This document shows, one piece after another, positions 1 to 10,736 of a stretch of DNA of 64,000 nt (position 1 is the stretch's first letter; each line of letters opens with the position of its first letter). The notes beneath the pieces were generated by a model, which had not been told where the DNA came from, made no database searches, and saw only the letters and a program-made list of their open reading frames with translations. This stretch comes from JAJEEA01 sp965116765 (GTDB taxonomy: Bacteria; Acidobacteriota; Vicinamibacteria; Vicinamibacterales; UBA8438). The translations under genes were made by a program, and so were the position numbers. The stretch spans positions 3,224,001 through 3,288,000 of the forward strand of contig OZ220718.1 of the NCBI GenBank assembly GCA_965116765.1, written 5' to 3'.

Positions 1-1
1 G

Positions 2-412
2 GGTCAGCCCCGACAGCCAGTCGCGGCCGTAGCGGGGGTTGCGCCACCCCGGCCGCATCTGGCGCCACACCCGCTCGGCCGCGTCGGCGAAGGTGGGCTC
101 GTCGGCCCCCCGCCGCGCCGCCACGGGGTCGCCGCCGGCGCGGGCGAGCTTGCGGTTGGCGAAGGCCTGGGCGCGGGCCTCGTCGAGCGAGACCAGGGGG
201 AAGCTGCCGAGGCCCATCTCGCGCCGGCGGCCGCGGACGGCGAGCCGCTGCACCCAGCTTCGGCTGCCCGAGGGCTGCACCTCGAGGTAGAGGCCCTGGC
301 CGTCGCAGTAGCGGCCCGGCTCGGCCACGGTGCGCACGAAGTCGGCCGACAGCGCGTGCTCGGGACGCCGCCCCCGCGGCGCCGACCCCGGCTCGCGGCC
401 GGGGTCGGGCAA
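2..412 (-). pseudogene. Tyrosine recombinase (P4-type integrase), 5' part only, cut by window edge
   Basis: The reverse strand encodes the N-terminal Arm-type DNA-binding region of a phage/P4-like integrase, including the stretch GRYCDGQGLYLEVQPSG. Positions 1-370 are an almost exact inverted copy of 4433-4802 inside the complete integrase at 4328-5611. The reading frame continues past the left edge, so the catalytic domain is not visible and the gene may be whole outside the window. No in-frame ATG is present. TTG at 412 is the best guess; another TTG at 511 lies downstream of AAAAGGAG with no spacing. An in-frame stop lies at 524-526. It runs divergently from the surface-protein gene at 644. 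Integrase identity is firm from the homology; intactness and start are unknown. Confidence 0.6.
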
Positions 413-579
413 TCGGCCGCCCGCCGCGTTTCCCCCCGTTTGGGCGGAAGCGCGGCAACGTCCCCCGAGGGGCGGGAGAGACCCGGTCCGGACGTGCCCA
501 TGGATGCACAACTCCTTTTCGAATCATGAACTTGCGTGGATTTGACGGACGCGCGGGAGCGGCGCCCGGGCGACGCCGG

Positions 580-613
580 CATGGCGGACTGATCCGATTC
601 CCCCGTTGCCATG
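580..613 (+). promoter_or_regulatory. Conserved 34-bp upstream element with inverted CATGGC/GCCATG ends
   Basis: This 34-bp sequence, starting CATGGCGGACTGATCCGATT and ending GCCATG, is repeated without a mismatch at 37128-37161 on the other strand, upstream of the paralogous surface gene ending at 36899. Here it lies 31 bp before the start codon; there it lies about 229 bp before it. The 6-bp arms are inverted repeats. Such perfect non-coding identity suggests an operator, promoter part or leader structure, but no known binding motif is recognised. Confidence 0.45.
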
Positions 614-643
614 CGAGGACGAACTCACAAGGGAGATTGCGCA

Positions 644-3600
644 ATGCGTATCGGAGCGATTTTCGCGAGAGGCAGTTGCCGGGCGTTGAAGCGGATGGCG
701 CTGTTCGGCGTCGTGTTCGCGCTGGGGGCCGCGCAGGCCGCCGCGCAGGTCACCGTCACGACGCCCAAGACCGTCGACGAGGGGGGGCGCCTGACGCTCT
801 CGGTGAGCGCAAAGATCTCGGTCGGGCCCGGACTGGCGGCTCCGACGAGCATCACCATCACCCCGACGGTCGCCGCCAGGAGCGCGGTGAGCGCCGGCGA
901 CGAGGCCTCCCTCACGGCCGCCGAGGTGGCCGCCGGGCTGACCGTGGCCGACGCGGCCGATTTCGACGCGCCCGTGCCTGCCGCGCTGGCCCTGGTCGTT
1001 CAGCCGCACCCCACGGGCGGCACGGCCGACGCGGTCAATCGCACGTTGACCGGCACCATCACCGTACAGACGCGGCCCGACCTCGACGCCGAGGACGAGG
1101 GCATCCAGGTGACGTACGCGGTCGTCAACGCCGACGCCGTCAACGTCACCGCCCAGGGAGGCGCCGCCCTCGCGCTCGATGCCGACTCCACGGGCGCGCA
1201 GAAGGTCACCATCAGCGACACCGACGACCAGGTGTTCGAGTGGAAGCTGACCACGGACTCGCCGAAGGAGAGCGGCGCCGTCAACGTCACCCTCACGGCC
1301 GATCCCACGCCCGTCGACCGCCTGCACGTCACGGCGATCAGCGTCGACAAGGCGGGCTATACGGTCGACACCAGCAGCCACACGTTCGGCAACGAGGTCG
1401 ATGCCGCCTCGGGCGACGACGGCCCCATGGCCTCCATCGCCATCACGCCGCCCAACCCCGACGGCGACCGCGACACGGACACGATCACGCTGAGGGCGCT
1501 CGTGGGCGGGACCAACATCGACCGGGCCACCCCGCTCGAGATCGAGGTCGCCGACATCCACGGGCTGCCGATGGCCGACAAGATCACGGCGACGGCGTTC
1601 ACCATCGACGACATGGACAAGAAGACCGAGGACGAGGCCATGTCGATCATGGAGGGCGGCGACCCCGTCTACGTGACGGTCACCGTGGACCGCGGCGAGA
1701 TGGGGTATCCCTCGGGCGAGGCGCTCGCGGTGTCGGTGACGGCCGACCCGAGCCAGGCCCTCGACTACCGGGTCGATCCTCCCGAGGTCACCATCGCCAG
1801 CGGCACCGGCAAGAAGAGCGCCGACTTCATGCTCTGGGCGGCGGCCGACGACGACGTGGGCATGGAAGACCTCATGCTCTACCTCACCGCGAAGGGCGCC
1901 ACCGCCAAGAACGGGTCGGGCGAGGTCATGGGCATGTTCTCGATCGCCATCGAGGACGCCACCACGCCCCTGGTCTCGGTGAAGGACGGCGCCTACGACG
2001 CCATCATGACGGCGCTGGGCGACGACCCCCTGAACCCCGGCGACGAAGTCATGATCATGACCGACGACTTGTTCATGTATGACGCCGACATGGTCAGCGT
2101 GTCGTTCGGCACTTCGGTGGAAGGCGCGTCGGTCGGCGCGTCGGCCAGCGGCGAGGCCGTGACGGTCACGGCCATGGAGCCCGGCGAGGCCGAGGTCACC
2201 GTCAGCGCCACCGCGACGCCCAGGAGCCGCTCGCTCGTCGTCACCCAGGAGCGCGCCAACGTGGCCCGGCTCACGTTCCCCGTGAGCGTGGTCATGTCCG
2301 AGCTGTCGGTGGCGGTGACCGCCGATCCCACGGAGATCATGGAGGGCGGCACGTCGACCATCACCGCGACCGCGAGCCGGGAGGTCGCGGCGAGCGACGG
2401 CGAGGTCGTGGTCGGTCTGGAGGTCGTCGGCGACGGCGAGCTCTCGGCCGCCTCCATCACCATCGAGGCCGGCTCGACGACGGGCACGGCCACGGTGACG
2501 GCCACGGAAGACGACGACGACTACGAGGACGAGACCCTCACCGTAATCGCCCGGGGCGCCGGCGAGGCGACCCTCACGATCATGGTCACCGACAACGACG
2601 AGGCCCCGGTGCCTCCGGAGCCGACGAACCTCGTCACCGCGAAGTCGAGCGACGAGATCTACCCGCTGCTCATGGCGGCCGGGCTCGCCGGCGACGACGC
2701 CATGTTCCATCCGGGCGACGTGGCCGAGCTCGACGCCGGCATGATGTTCGAGGCGGCCGAGAGTGTCAGCGTCGGCTACGCGGCCGAGTCGGACGACATG
2801 ATGGTGGCCGGCACGGCCACGAGCGGGACCGCAGTGTCGATCATGGCAGGCGCCGCCGGCATGGCCCACGTCACCGTCACCGCCACCGCGATCATGCCCG
2901 ACGGCGTCATGACCGGGCAGCCCGCGACCAACGTGGCCACGGTGACGTTCCCGGTAAACGTCGTGAACATGCCGCTGGCCGTCACCGTCTCGGCCGACCC
3001 GATGGACATGGTCGAAGAGGGCGGCATGATCACGGTGACCGCCATGGCCAACCGCGCCGTCCTGGCCGACGAAGAGGCCATGGTGACGTTGACAATCACC
3101 GGCGCCGTCGAGATGAACGAGGCGACGATCGAGATCGCGGCCGGCATGGAGTCGGGAACGGCCATGGTCCAGGTGCTCGACGACATGGAGGTCGCGCCGA
3201 TGGCCGACATCACCATCGTCGCGACGGGCAGCGGCATCGCCACCCCGCAGACGTTCACCATCTCGGTGACCGAGAACGACTCGCCGCGCACCTTCACGCT
3301 CTCCGGGCCCGACGACATGAACCTCGTCGAGGGCATGGAGTACGAGCTGACGGTGATGGCGGATCCCGCGGTCTCGGCGGACACCGAGGTCATGATCATG
3401 CGTGACCGCTCGGCGAGCACGGCCGACGACAGCGACTACCTGGTCGAGAGCATCACGATCATGGCGGCGAGGCCTCGGGCAGCACCATGCTGACGGTGAC
3501 GGAAGACGGTACGGACGACTCCGGCGCCCACATGAACGAGGTGCTGGTGCTGTTCGCGGTGGCCGACAACACCCAGAGCAACTCGCTCGAGTTCAACCTC

Positions 3601-3696
3601 TGGGATGCCGCGGTGCCGGCCCTGCCCGTCATCGCGCAGCTTCTGCTGGCGGCCTTCCTGGCCATCGGCGGATACCGGCGCTACCTGCGGCGGTAG
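644..3696 (+). pseudogene. Secreted Calx-beta-like surface protein with C-terminal sorting tail (one frameshift)
   Basis: ATG at 644 follows AGGGAG at good spacing and opens a signal peptide (MRIGAIFARGSCRALK, a hydrophobic core, then AQAAAQ). The body is a chain of acidic, Met-rich beta-sandwich units of Calx-beta type, recognisable by ADPxxxxEGG, SITIEAG and TVTATEDDD-like strings; the family is extracellular and Ca-binding or adhesive. The frame from 644 stops at 3493. Codons from about 3466 to 3696 continue in another frame and end in VPALPVIAQLLLAAFLAIGG then YRRYLRR. Restoring one G near 3463-3466 rejoins them (GEASGSTMLTVTEDG). Signal peptide, leader and tail match the gene at 32922-36899. 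Either a genuine null or phase-variable allele, or an assembly indel. Confidence 0.75.
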
Positions 3697-3730
3697 CACC
3701 GGGCGGCGGCGGCGTTCGCAACTCTCCCTT

Positions 3731-3773
3731 GCCCCCTCTCCCCCGAAGCCCCGGGGGGGAGGGGGGCTTTTTC
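3731..3773 (+). terminator. Rho-independent terminator of the Calx-beta gene
   Basis: A long C-rich arm (GCCCCCTCTCCCCC) pairs with a G-rich arm ending GGAGGGGGGC and is followed by TTTTT. It begins 35 bp after the stop codon. Similar hairpins follow the two paralogous surface genes (5971-6004 and 32845-32890, minus strand). Confidence 0.75.
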
Positions 3774-4327
3774 GTGTCTGCCGCGGCCGGCCCCGGCCGG
3801 TCGTCGCGGAAGCCGGGCCGAGCGCCAACGCGTCTTCCGCTCCACCGAGGTTTCTCGTCGCCATGTTGCACCTGGCCCTCGACGGCCGCGGGGCGGCCCG
3901 AGAGCTCCTGCTGGCGGCGGCTCGCCAGGCGCCGCCCCGCTGGCCGGGCGGTCCCGCGCCCACACCCGCACGCGCCGCACTCCTGCCCGGGGGGCGCCCC
4001 TGCCACCCCCGACGCCGCATCGTCACCGCACAGACCTGCACCGTCCGCCAGCGTGCCGTTTATAGCACGGTCGCCGGCGCGTCTTGCTGACTCCGGCCTG
4101 CAGGACGAGGCCTGATTCCTCCATCTCACGTTTATACGCTATAGGGTGTGTTTTTCTTTACACGCCCGCGCCGCCCGTTTCATCCGCCCGAGCACCGCCC
4201 CGGCATCCCGGGCCGGCCGGAGGAGGGACAAACCGGGGCGACGCGTCCTCGCGACCACGTGCGGGCGGCTCGCGCGCCGGCAGTGCCCGAGCGTTCTCGA
4301 CACGCCGAAAGCGAGGAAGAGAGGGAG
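3774..4327. other. Intergenic stretch, no supportable gene
   Basis: Between the terminator and the integrase start. Open frames here are short or are GC-driven shadows, and no family was recognised. Reading frame does continue upstream of the integrase to an ATG at 4148, but the ribosome-binding site favours 4328. Confidence 0.5.
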
Positions 4328-5611
4328 ATGGACGGTCGATTTCCGTACCCACGAGAACAGCGCCAAGGGGCGCCGCGTAGCTCGCACGCCGACGACCCGT
4401 CACCCACGGCGGGGCGCGAGCCCGCACCGCGCGGGCGACGTCCCGAGCACGCGCTGTCGGCCGATTTCGTGCGCACCGTGGCCGAGCCGGGCCGCTACTG
4501 CGACGGCCAGGGCCTCTACCTCGAGGTGCAGCCCTCGGGCAGCCGAAGCTGGGTGCAGCGGCTCGCCGTCCGGGGCCGGCGGCGCGAGATGGGCCTCGGC
4601 AGCTTCCCCCTCGTCTCGCTCGACGAGGCCCGCGCCCAGGCCTTCGCCAACCGCAAGCTCGCCCGCGCCGGCGGCGACCCGGTGGCCGCGCGGCGGGCCG
4701 CCGACGAGCCCACCTTCGCCGACGCGGCCGAGCGGGTGTGGCGCCAGATGCGGCCGGGATGGCGCAACCCCCGCTACGGCCGCGACTGGCTGTCGGGGCT
4801 GACCCGGGTCGCCTTCCCCGGCATCGGCACCATGCCGGTTGGGGCGGTGACCACCGCCGACGTCATCGAGACGCTACGGCCGGTGTGGCACGCCCGGCCG
4901 ACGACGGCCCGGCGGGTGCTGCAGCGCATCGGCCTGGTCATGGAGTGGGCGGTGGCCATGGGGTACCGCGGGGTCAACCCGTGCGGGCGGGTCGACCTGG
5001 TGCTGGGGCGGCAGCGGCACCGGACGCGTCACATGCCGGCGCTGCCGCACCGCGAGGTGGCGGGGGCGTTGGTGGCGGTGCGGGGGTCGGGGGCGCGGAC
5101 GGTGGTGAAGCTGGCGTTCGAGTTCCTGGTGCTGACGGCGGGCCGTTCGGGCGAGGTGCGGGGGGCCGAGTGGCGCGAGGTCGACCAGGTGGCGGCGGTG
5201 TGGACGATACCGGCATCGCGCATGAAGGGCAGCCGCGAGCACCGGGTGCCGCTGTGCGGACGGGCGCGGGCGGTGCTGGTCGAGGCGCGGGCCCTCGACC
5301 CCGGCAGCCCCCTCGTGTTCCCGACCGCGCGCGGAAGGCCGCTCAAGGACATGGCCCTCTCCGGGCTGTTGAAGCAGCTCGGCATCGCGGCGGTGCCGCA
5401 CGGGTTCCGTTCGAGCTTCCGCGACTGGGCGGCCGAGGAGACCGACCACCCGCGCGAGGTGGTCGAGGCGGCGCTGGCCCACGCGGTGCGCAATCCCGTC
5501 GAGGCCGCCTACGCGCGGTCCGACCTGTTCGAGCGGCGCCGTCGCCTGATGGACGACTGGGCCGACTACCTGGCCGGGACGGCCGACCGGGCGGTGTCGC
5601 CGAGCAAGTAG
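4328..5611 (+). CDS. Tyrosine recombinase, P4/phage-type integrase
   Basis: Site-specific recombinase that cuts and rejoins DNA through a tyrosine. ATG at 4328 sits behind GAGGAAGAGAGGGAG, preferred over the in-frame ATG at 4148. Domains in order: Arm-type DNA-binding region (GRYCDGQGLYLEVQPSG), SAM-like core-binding region, and catalytic domain with the first Arg in TAGRSGEVRGAEW, the HxxR box in HGFRSSFRDW and the nucleophile in AAYARSDLFERRRR. At about 427 residues it has normal family length. Its stop is directly followed by a reverse-strand glycosyltransferase fragment (5613-5890). The first 370 bp of the conserved part are repeated inverted at 1-370, and a diverged paralogue lies at 38122-39327. 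No tRNA target site was seen beside it. Confidence 0.9.
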   Translation: MDGRFPYPREQRQGAPRSSHADDPSPTAGREPAPRGRRPEHALSADFVRTVAEPGRYCDGQGLYLEVQPSGSRSWVQRLAVRGRRREMGLGSFPLVSLDEARAQAFANRKLARAGGDPVAARRAADEPTFADAAERVWRQMRPGWRNPRYGRDWLSGLTRVAFPGIGTMPVGAVTTADVIETLRPVWHARPTTARRVLQRIGLVMEWAVAMGYRGVNPCGRVDLVLGRQRHRTRHMPALPHREVAGALVAVRGSGARTVVKLAFEFLVLTAGRSGEVRGAEWREVDQVAAVWTIPASRMKGSREHRVPLCGRARAVLVEARALDPGSPLVFPTARGRPLKDMALSGLLKQLGIAAVPHGFRSSFRDWAAEETDHPREVVEAALAHAVRNPVEAAYARSDLFERRRRLMDDWADYLAGTADRAVSPSK

Positions 5612-5612
5612 C

Positions 5613-5890
5613 TGCAGCACCGCCTGCGACAGGTCGGGACGCACGCCGCGGCGCACCTCGATGCGCAACGGCAGGCGCCGGGCGAGCCGCCCCGCCACGT
5701 CGAGGGTGTCGTCGTCGGAGTCGTCGTCGACGAGCAGCAGCTCCCACGCGAGGCCGCGGCCGGCCAGGGCCCCGGCCACGCGTTCGGCCAGCGGCTCGAA
5801 GTTGGGCGCCTCTCTCAGCGTCGGCACCACTATCGTCACCGCCCGGTGATCGTCGGTCAGGGGAGCAGCCGCCGGTCGCGCGGTCGTCAC
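5613..5890 (-). pseudogene. GT2 polyprenyl-phosphate mannosyltransferase-like, N-terminal fragment
   Basis: About 90 N-terminal residues matching the complete GT2 at 9978-10736: VTIVVPTLREAPNFEPLAER, the DDDSDDDT acidic stretch and GVRPDLSQAVLQ. Homology ends abruptly at the CTGCAG just after the integrase stop codon, where the intact copy continues with GIAHGRHDR. From there the frame reads through antisense integrase sequence and is meaningless. GTG at 5890 is the likely original start. The sharp junction suggests recombination or insertion joined the integrase into this gene. Confidence 0.8.
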
Positions 5891-5970
5891 GACGCGAGCA
5901 GCTTAGCACGGGGCGCGGCCGGGCCGTTCGGCCCCGCGACCATGCCGGCGAGGTCTCGCCCCGGAAGCGA

Positions 5971-6004
5971 AGGCCCCCCTCCCCGGGGTGTCCAGGGAGG
6001 GGCA
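5971..6004 (-). terminator. Probable terminator hairpin of the 6034-8701 gene
   Basis: On the minus strand CCCCTCCC pairs with GGGAGGGG around a short loop, about 30 bp after the stop codon. The T-tract is weak, but position and composition match the terminators of the paralogous genes. Confidence 0.5.
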
Positions 6005-6033
6005 GCAAGGGACAGGCCAACGTCCGCCGAACG

Positions 6034-8701
6034 CTACCGCCGCCGCAGGTAGCGGCGGTAGCCGCCGAGGCCCAGCAAGGCCGCCAGCAGGAGCTGGAAG
6101 ACCAACGGCAGCATGGGCACCGAGGCGTCCCACAGGGTGAACGTCAGCGACCCGACGTCGTCCCCGGCGGTCGAGGTGACCACGAGCGCCAGCGCCTCGG
6201 AACGTTCGTCCAGGCCGTCGTCCGCGACCGTCAGCACCGCCGTGCCTTCGGTCGCGTCGGCCGCGATCACGATCGACGACGGCACGAGGGTGTAGTCGTC
6301 GTCGCCGGCATCGCTCGCCGCCTGGTCGCGCCGGATGGTGAACGCGGCGTCCTTCGACACCCTGGCGTCGGCCGTCACCTTCAGCTCGTACGACTGGCCT
6401 TCGACGAGGTTCGCGTCCGGGGGTCCCGACAGCGCGTAGGTGACGGTGTCGTTGTCGACGATGTCGATCTCCACCGTGCCGATGAGCACCTTGCCGGGGC
6501 CGGTGGCGGTCAGCGTCAGGGTCTCGGTGTCCTCCACCACGTCGTCGTCGGTCGCCCGCAACGCGGCGGTCCCGCTGGTGCCCCCGACCGCGATGGTGAT
6601 GGCCGAGGGCGCCAGGGTGAAGTCTCCCGCCAGGCTGCGGGGCGACCCCGTCAGGTCGACGACGGTCTCGGCCTGCACGGCCGGAGCGACCGTCACCACC
6701 AGCTGCACCTCGCCGCCCTCGGTCACGCGGGCGGCCGACGCCGTGAACGTGTAGGTGTGCACGGTCGCGACGTCGTTCTCGGTCACCGCCACGTCCAGCC
6801 GCGTCGGGTCGGTGGCGAGGCTCCCGCCGGTGGCGACCACCGTCACGCTGCCCAGGTCTTTCACCTCGTCGTCGTCCACCACCGTCACCACCGCCGACGC
6901 GCTCGTCGCCCCCACCGCGATCGCCACCGACGACGGCGCCGGGTCGACGACGGGGCCGACCAGCGTCAACCGCACGGTCGCGTCCTCGCCCGCCTGCACC
7001 GCCCGGTTGGCGGTGGCGGTCAGGGTGATCTGCCCGCCCTCTTCCACCGCGGCCGGCGGGTCGGCGGTCAGCGTGACCTGCAACGGCAGGTCGGCGACGG
7101 TGACGGTGTGCTCGACCGCGGCCTCGTCGGCGCGGGTCTGGGGGACGGCGGAAGCCGGGGGGCTCACCCGCGCGTTGACGCGGACGGCGGCGCTGCCGGC
7201 CGAGACCGCGGTCACCGTCACCGCGGTGCTCGACGCCGACACCTGCACCGACGGGTCGGACGACGTGGCCGAGTAGGCGACGGTGCTGCCCGGGGCGATG
7301 CCCTCGAACAGGTCGCCCACCGCCACGCTGAACGCCTCGCCCGGGTTCAGCCCGTCGGTCCCGCCGCCCCGCGCTCGCGGCGTCGAACGCCTGCTTCACC
7401 GCCGCGTCCGACCTCGGGGCAATCTGCTTCACCGTCGTGTCGCGGACCTCGATCTCGAAGCGGCTGCCGACCGAGCCGGCGCCGTAGGCGGCCTCGCCGG
7501 TGGTCACCAGGTCGACCGTCAGCCGGTCGTCGTTGACGAACTCGTCGTCCAGCGCCTCGAGCCGCACGACGGTCGACGCCGACTGCTTCCCGTCGGGAGA
7601 TGCGACTGCCGGCAGGGCGACGCGGTCGGGCGCGAGCTGGTAGGTCGCGGCCTGGGCGGCGTCGCCCGGGGCCAGCGACAGCGCCACCGAGAGCGCCTCG
7701 CCCGTCGACGCGGTGCCGCCCCGCCCCCGGTCGACCGAGATCGTCAGCTCGACGGCGCCGCCTTCGGGCACCGACGTGACCACCGCGCCGGTCGCGTCCC
7801 TCGCCTCGACGGTGACGGCGGCCGGCGCCGGCAGGGCGTGGGCGTCGGCCACCGCGAAGCTGGCCGAGGCCTCTTCGGTGGCGTTGCCCACCGTGCCCGA
7901 GTAGGCCGTCACCGTCACCGTGTCTGCCGTCCGGTTCCCGTCGTTGGCGGGGGGCGTGACCTCGGCCGTGAACGACGGCGTGGCGCCGTCCAGCGTGTCC
8001 TCGATCTGGGCGCCGGCCATCGTGCCGTCGGTGTCGAGCGTGTACTCGTCGTCGTCGATCTGCAGCGTCAGCGTCTTGCTGTCGTCGACGTGGGCGGGGT
8101 CGGCGCGGGCCACGATGTCGAACGGCGCGCCCTCGCGGGGCGCCTCGCCGGGCGCCAGGGCCAGCACGTACGACTGGGTCTCGTCGTCGGCGAGGGTCAC
8201 GGGGTGCCGGGGCTCTTCGCCGGATCCGCGGCCGGCCACGATGAAGAACCCGCCGCCCGATGCCCCCACCGCCAGCACGATGGTCTCGTCCTCGGCGTCG
8301 GGGTCGTGGATGGTCTGGAGCGGGATGGTGCCGCTGATCTCGTGGGTGACGGCGCTGCCGGTCGTGTTGGCGGGGAAGTCGAGCGTCATCGTTCCCGGGT
8401 TCAGAATGACGTCGGTGCTCTCGGCGGTCGCGTCGTGCAGGCCTTTGGGCTCGACGCTGACGGTGACGGTGACGGGGGTGGTCGACGGCGTGTTGGCTTC
8501 GACGCTGGCCCTCACGGTCACGGCAATCGTGGTGCTCGTGCCCTCGGCCACCTGCGCCGCCACCTCCACCTTCAGGCCGTTGCCGTCGAGCGTGTTGTCC
8601 GGGGTGAGCTGCGCCGCCGCCTCTCCGCCCCCCAGGGCGAAGACGGCGGCCAGCAGCACCGCCCACTTCGAGCTGCTGCGTCCGCTGTTCCAGAGCCTCA
8701 T
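6034..8701 (-). pseudogene. Secreted Calx-beta-like surface protein with sorting tail (one frameshift)
   Basis: Starts at ATG 8701 with a signal peptide (KWAVLLAAVFALGGGEAAAQ). The body holds successive Calx-beta-like units with EGG and TVVDDDE-type motifs. Frame one runs from 8701 to about 7368; the protein then continues in another frame (GGTDGLNPGEAFSVAVGD) to the stop at 6034. A single-base indel near 7363-7371, in a G/C-rich run, explains the break. The C-terminus is VPMLPLVFQLLLAALLGLGG then YRRYLRRR, a hydrophobic helix with an Arg-rich end like the IPTL-CTERM class of sorting signals. Truncated relatives of its N- and C-terminal parts are built into the protease genes near 19.2 kb and 25.8 kb. 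Confidence 0.75.
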
Positions 8702-9287
8702 GCCTCAGGTATCGGCGCCAGTGGCGCGAACCTGCACACCATTTCACGTTTCTTGTCGTCGTTGCTCGGCGACCCAGAACCGGCACGGCAGTCGGACAGC
8801 CGTTCCGACGATCGTCCCGATGATCGCCGCAGTGTTCCGACGAAACGCCCTCGACGCGGGCTCAATCACCCACATCCTCGAAACCCGACGCCGACAGTGT
8901 GGACTGAGACGGGCCCTCCGACTCGCGTTGCCCGACCGGCCCGAACTGCGGGACATCGACGTCCCGCCCCATGACCTGGAGATCTACGATGCCCTCGGAC
9001 AACACGACCCCTGCTGCACGATCCAAATCAATGGACGGAACGCCGCAGATCACCGTCGACTGCCGCGCTGCGAGGCCAGAGTTCAGCGCCACGCTCCGGC
9101 GTGCAGGGCTGGCCGACGGCTCCCAGAGGCCGATACTGTCTGGCTGCGGCGCTCACGGGCAGCGTCGGCCGGAGGGAAGATCCGCCCACCCACCGAGTCT
9201 GGAGGCTCCCGCAGACACCAGCCTCGCGACCAGTTGCGGCCGATGTGCCGAACGGGCAACAATCGCAACAATCAGAGGACGAAGCCG
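8702..9287. other. Intergenic stretch with an 18-bp sequence shared with 59.2 kb
   Basis: No gene here can be supported. Short frames on both strands match nothing recognised. Positions 9019-9036 (CGATCCAAATCAATGGAC) recur exactly at 59178-59195. Both sites lie upstream of a GT2 copy, so this may be the outer flank of a duplicated segment. Confidence 0.4.
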
Positions 9288-9719
9288 ATGGGAGAGATTC
9301 ACGCCAACGTCATTCTGGAGAACGCAGGCGACCGCGAGTACTTCCGTCGCGGCGACCGCGCCGAGGCCGACATCCGACGCTCGACCGTCGACGGCATCGT
9401 GGACACGGGCGCCGTGACGCTCGTGCTCCCGCAGAACGTGGTCGAGCGCTTGGGCCTGCAGACGCAGGGAACCGCCTTCGTCACCTACGCCGACGAACGG
9501 CGCGAGGAACGCCCCCTGGCAGGCCCGGTGGTGGTGCAGATCGGCAACCGCTCGATGACGATGGAGTGCATCGTCGGACCCCCGCTGAGCGAGGTCCTCA
9601 TCGGCCAAGTCGTACTCGAACGGCTCGACCTGATCGCCGACTGCACGAACCGGACGCTGACACCGCGCTACGAGGACTACCCGCTGCTGAAGCTGAAGGC
9701 ACTCGGGACGGGACGCTAA
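9288..9719 (+). CDS. Retropepsin-like aspartic protease family protein
   Basis: A 143-residue protein starting at ATG 9288 behind GAGGA. It shows the single-domain bacterial retropepsin pattern: the active-site motif in GIVDTGAVTLVLP (DTGA, where DTG holds the catalytic Asp), a flap-like segment (TYADERREERPLAGPVVVQI) and the later ILIGQ-type strand (EVLIGQVVLERLDLIADC). Such proteins act as dimers. Their bacterial substrates are mostly unknown, and the family also includes mobile-element-associated copies. No signal peptide is seen, so it is probably cytoplasmic. It stands alone, about 260 bp upstream of the GT2 gene, with no operon partner at close spacing. Confidence 0.75.
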   Translation: MGEIHANVILENAGDREYFRRGDRAEADIRRSTVDGIVDTGAVTLVLPQNVVERLGLQTQGTAFVTYADERREERPLAGPVVVQIGNRSMTMECIVGPPLSEVLIGQVVLERLDLIADCTNRTLTPRYEDYPLLKLKALGTGR

Positions 9720-9889
9720 TTCGGTCCATGATGAACCTGATGCGGGTTGGATCAGCGCCAACCGGGGCTGTCCAAGTGCGCTCAGCCGCGACTTCGCAAC
9801 CGAGCCTTGCTCGGATTCGCGGCTGGACGGCCAGTCTGCCGGCCGCCGACTGCGCGAACCAGCACCGCGCCGCACTAGACCCGGACCGG

Positions 9890-9977
9890 CGAACTCGACC
9901 CGTGAGGCGAGGGCGGAAGCCAACGTCCGTAGCGCGCTACTGACGACTGGGGGCGACTACGTCGTCGGGCGTCGACC
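9890..9977. repeat. Duplicated flank upstream of the GT2 gene
   Basis: This stretch, including GGGCGACTACGTCGTCGG, is nearly identical to 59675-59768 in front of the broken GT2 copy. The duplicated unit therefore includes non-coding DNA upstream of the glycosyltransferase, probably its promoter region. Confidence 0.7.
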
Positions 9978-10736
9978 GTGCGACAGGCGGTTGCTCCCCT
10001 GACCGACGATCACCCGGGCGTGACGATCGTGGTGCCGATGCTGAGAGAGGCGCCCAACCTGGAGCCGCTGGCCGAGCGCGTGGCCGGGGCCCTGGCCGGC
10101 CGCGGCCTCGCGTGGGAGCTGCTGCTCGTCGACGACGACTCCGACGACGACACCCTTGATGTCGCAGGGCGGCTCGCCCGACGGCTGCCGTTGCGTATCG
10201 AGGTGCGTCGCGGCGTGCGGCCCGACCTGTCGCGGGCGGTGCTGCAGGGCATCGCGCACGGCCGCCACGACCGCGTCGTGGTGATGGACGCCGACCTCTC
10301 GCATCCCCCCGAGCGCATTCCCGACCTGCTTGCGGGGCGAGACGCCGGCTGCGACATGGTGGTGGGCAGCCGCTACTACCCGGGCGCGTCAACGGCAGAC
10401 GACTGGGGCTGGACCCGCGCCCTCAACTCGCGCGTCGCCACCCTGCTCGCGGTGCCCCTGACCCGCTGCTCCGACCCAATGTCGGGCTTCTTCGCCGTCG
10501 ACCGCCGGGCCCTGCCCGATCGGGCGGCCCTGCGCCCCGTCGGCTACAAGGTCGGCCTCGAGCTGATGGTGCGCGGCCGCCTGCGCGTCGGCGAGGTGCC
10601 CATTGCGTTCGACGACCGCCGCCGCGGCAAGAGCAAGCTGGGCTGGCGGCAGCGGCTCAACTACGTGCGCCACCTGGGCCGGCTCTACGCGCATGTCGCC
10701 GCCCGGGCGCTGCGCCGGTCCGCACCCCGACGATGA
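9978..10736 (+). CDS. GT2 glycosyltransferase, dolichyl/polyprenyl-phosphate mannosyltransferase-like
   Basis: A 252-residue GT-A fold enzyme expected to transfer a sugar (mannose in the DPM1 family) from a nucleotide donor to polyprenyl phosphate on the inner membrane face. Visible are the N-terminal strand VTIVVPMLREAP, the acidic DDDSDDDT, the metal-binding VVVMDADLSHPPE, GSRYYPG and the C-terminal RGKSKLGWRQRL. No membrane segment follows, as in DPM1-type enzymes. Start is GTG 9978. The stop overlaps the next start as ATGA, so it is translationally coupled to the DUF2723 gene. Three partial copies exist in the window (5613-5890, 11560-11640, 59769-60208); this is the only complete one. 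Confidence 0.9.
   Translation: MRQAVAPLTDDHPGVTIVVPMLREAPNLEPLAERVAGALAGRGLAWELLLVDDDSDDDTLDVAGRLARRLPLRIEVRRGVRPDLSRAVLQGIAHGRHDRVVVMDADLSHPPERIPDLLAGRDAGCDMVVGSRYYPGASTADDWGWTRALNSRVATLLAVPLTRCSDPMSGFFAVDRRALPDRAALRPVGYKVGLELMVRGRLRVGEVPIAFDDRRRGKSKLGWRQRLNYVRHLGRLYAHVAARALRRSAPRR

Noticed and set aside
524..2869. Long antisense open frame (781 codons) over the first surface gene
   Set aside because: His/Arg/Gly-rich composition typical of a GC-rich shadow frame opposite the Calx-beta gene.
4738..7536. Plus-strand 932-codon frame across integrase and surface gene
   Set aside because: Overlaps two well-supported genes in other frames and shows no domain; a shadow.
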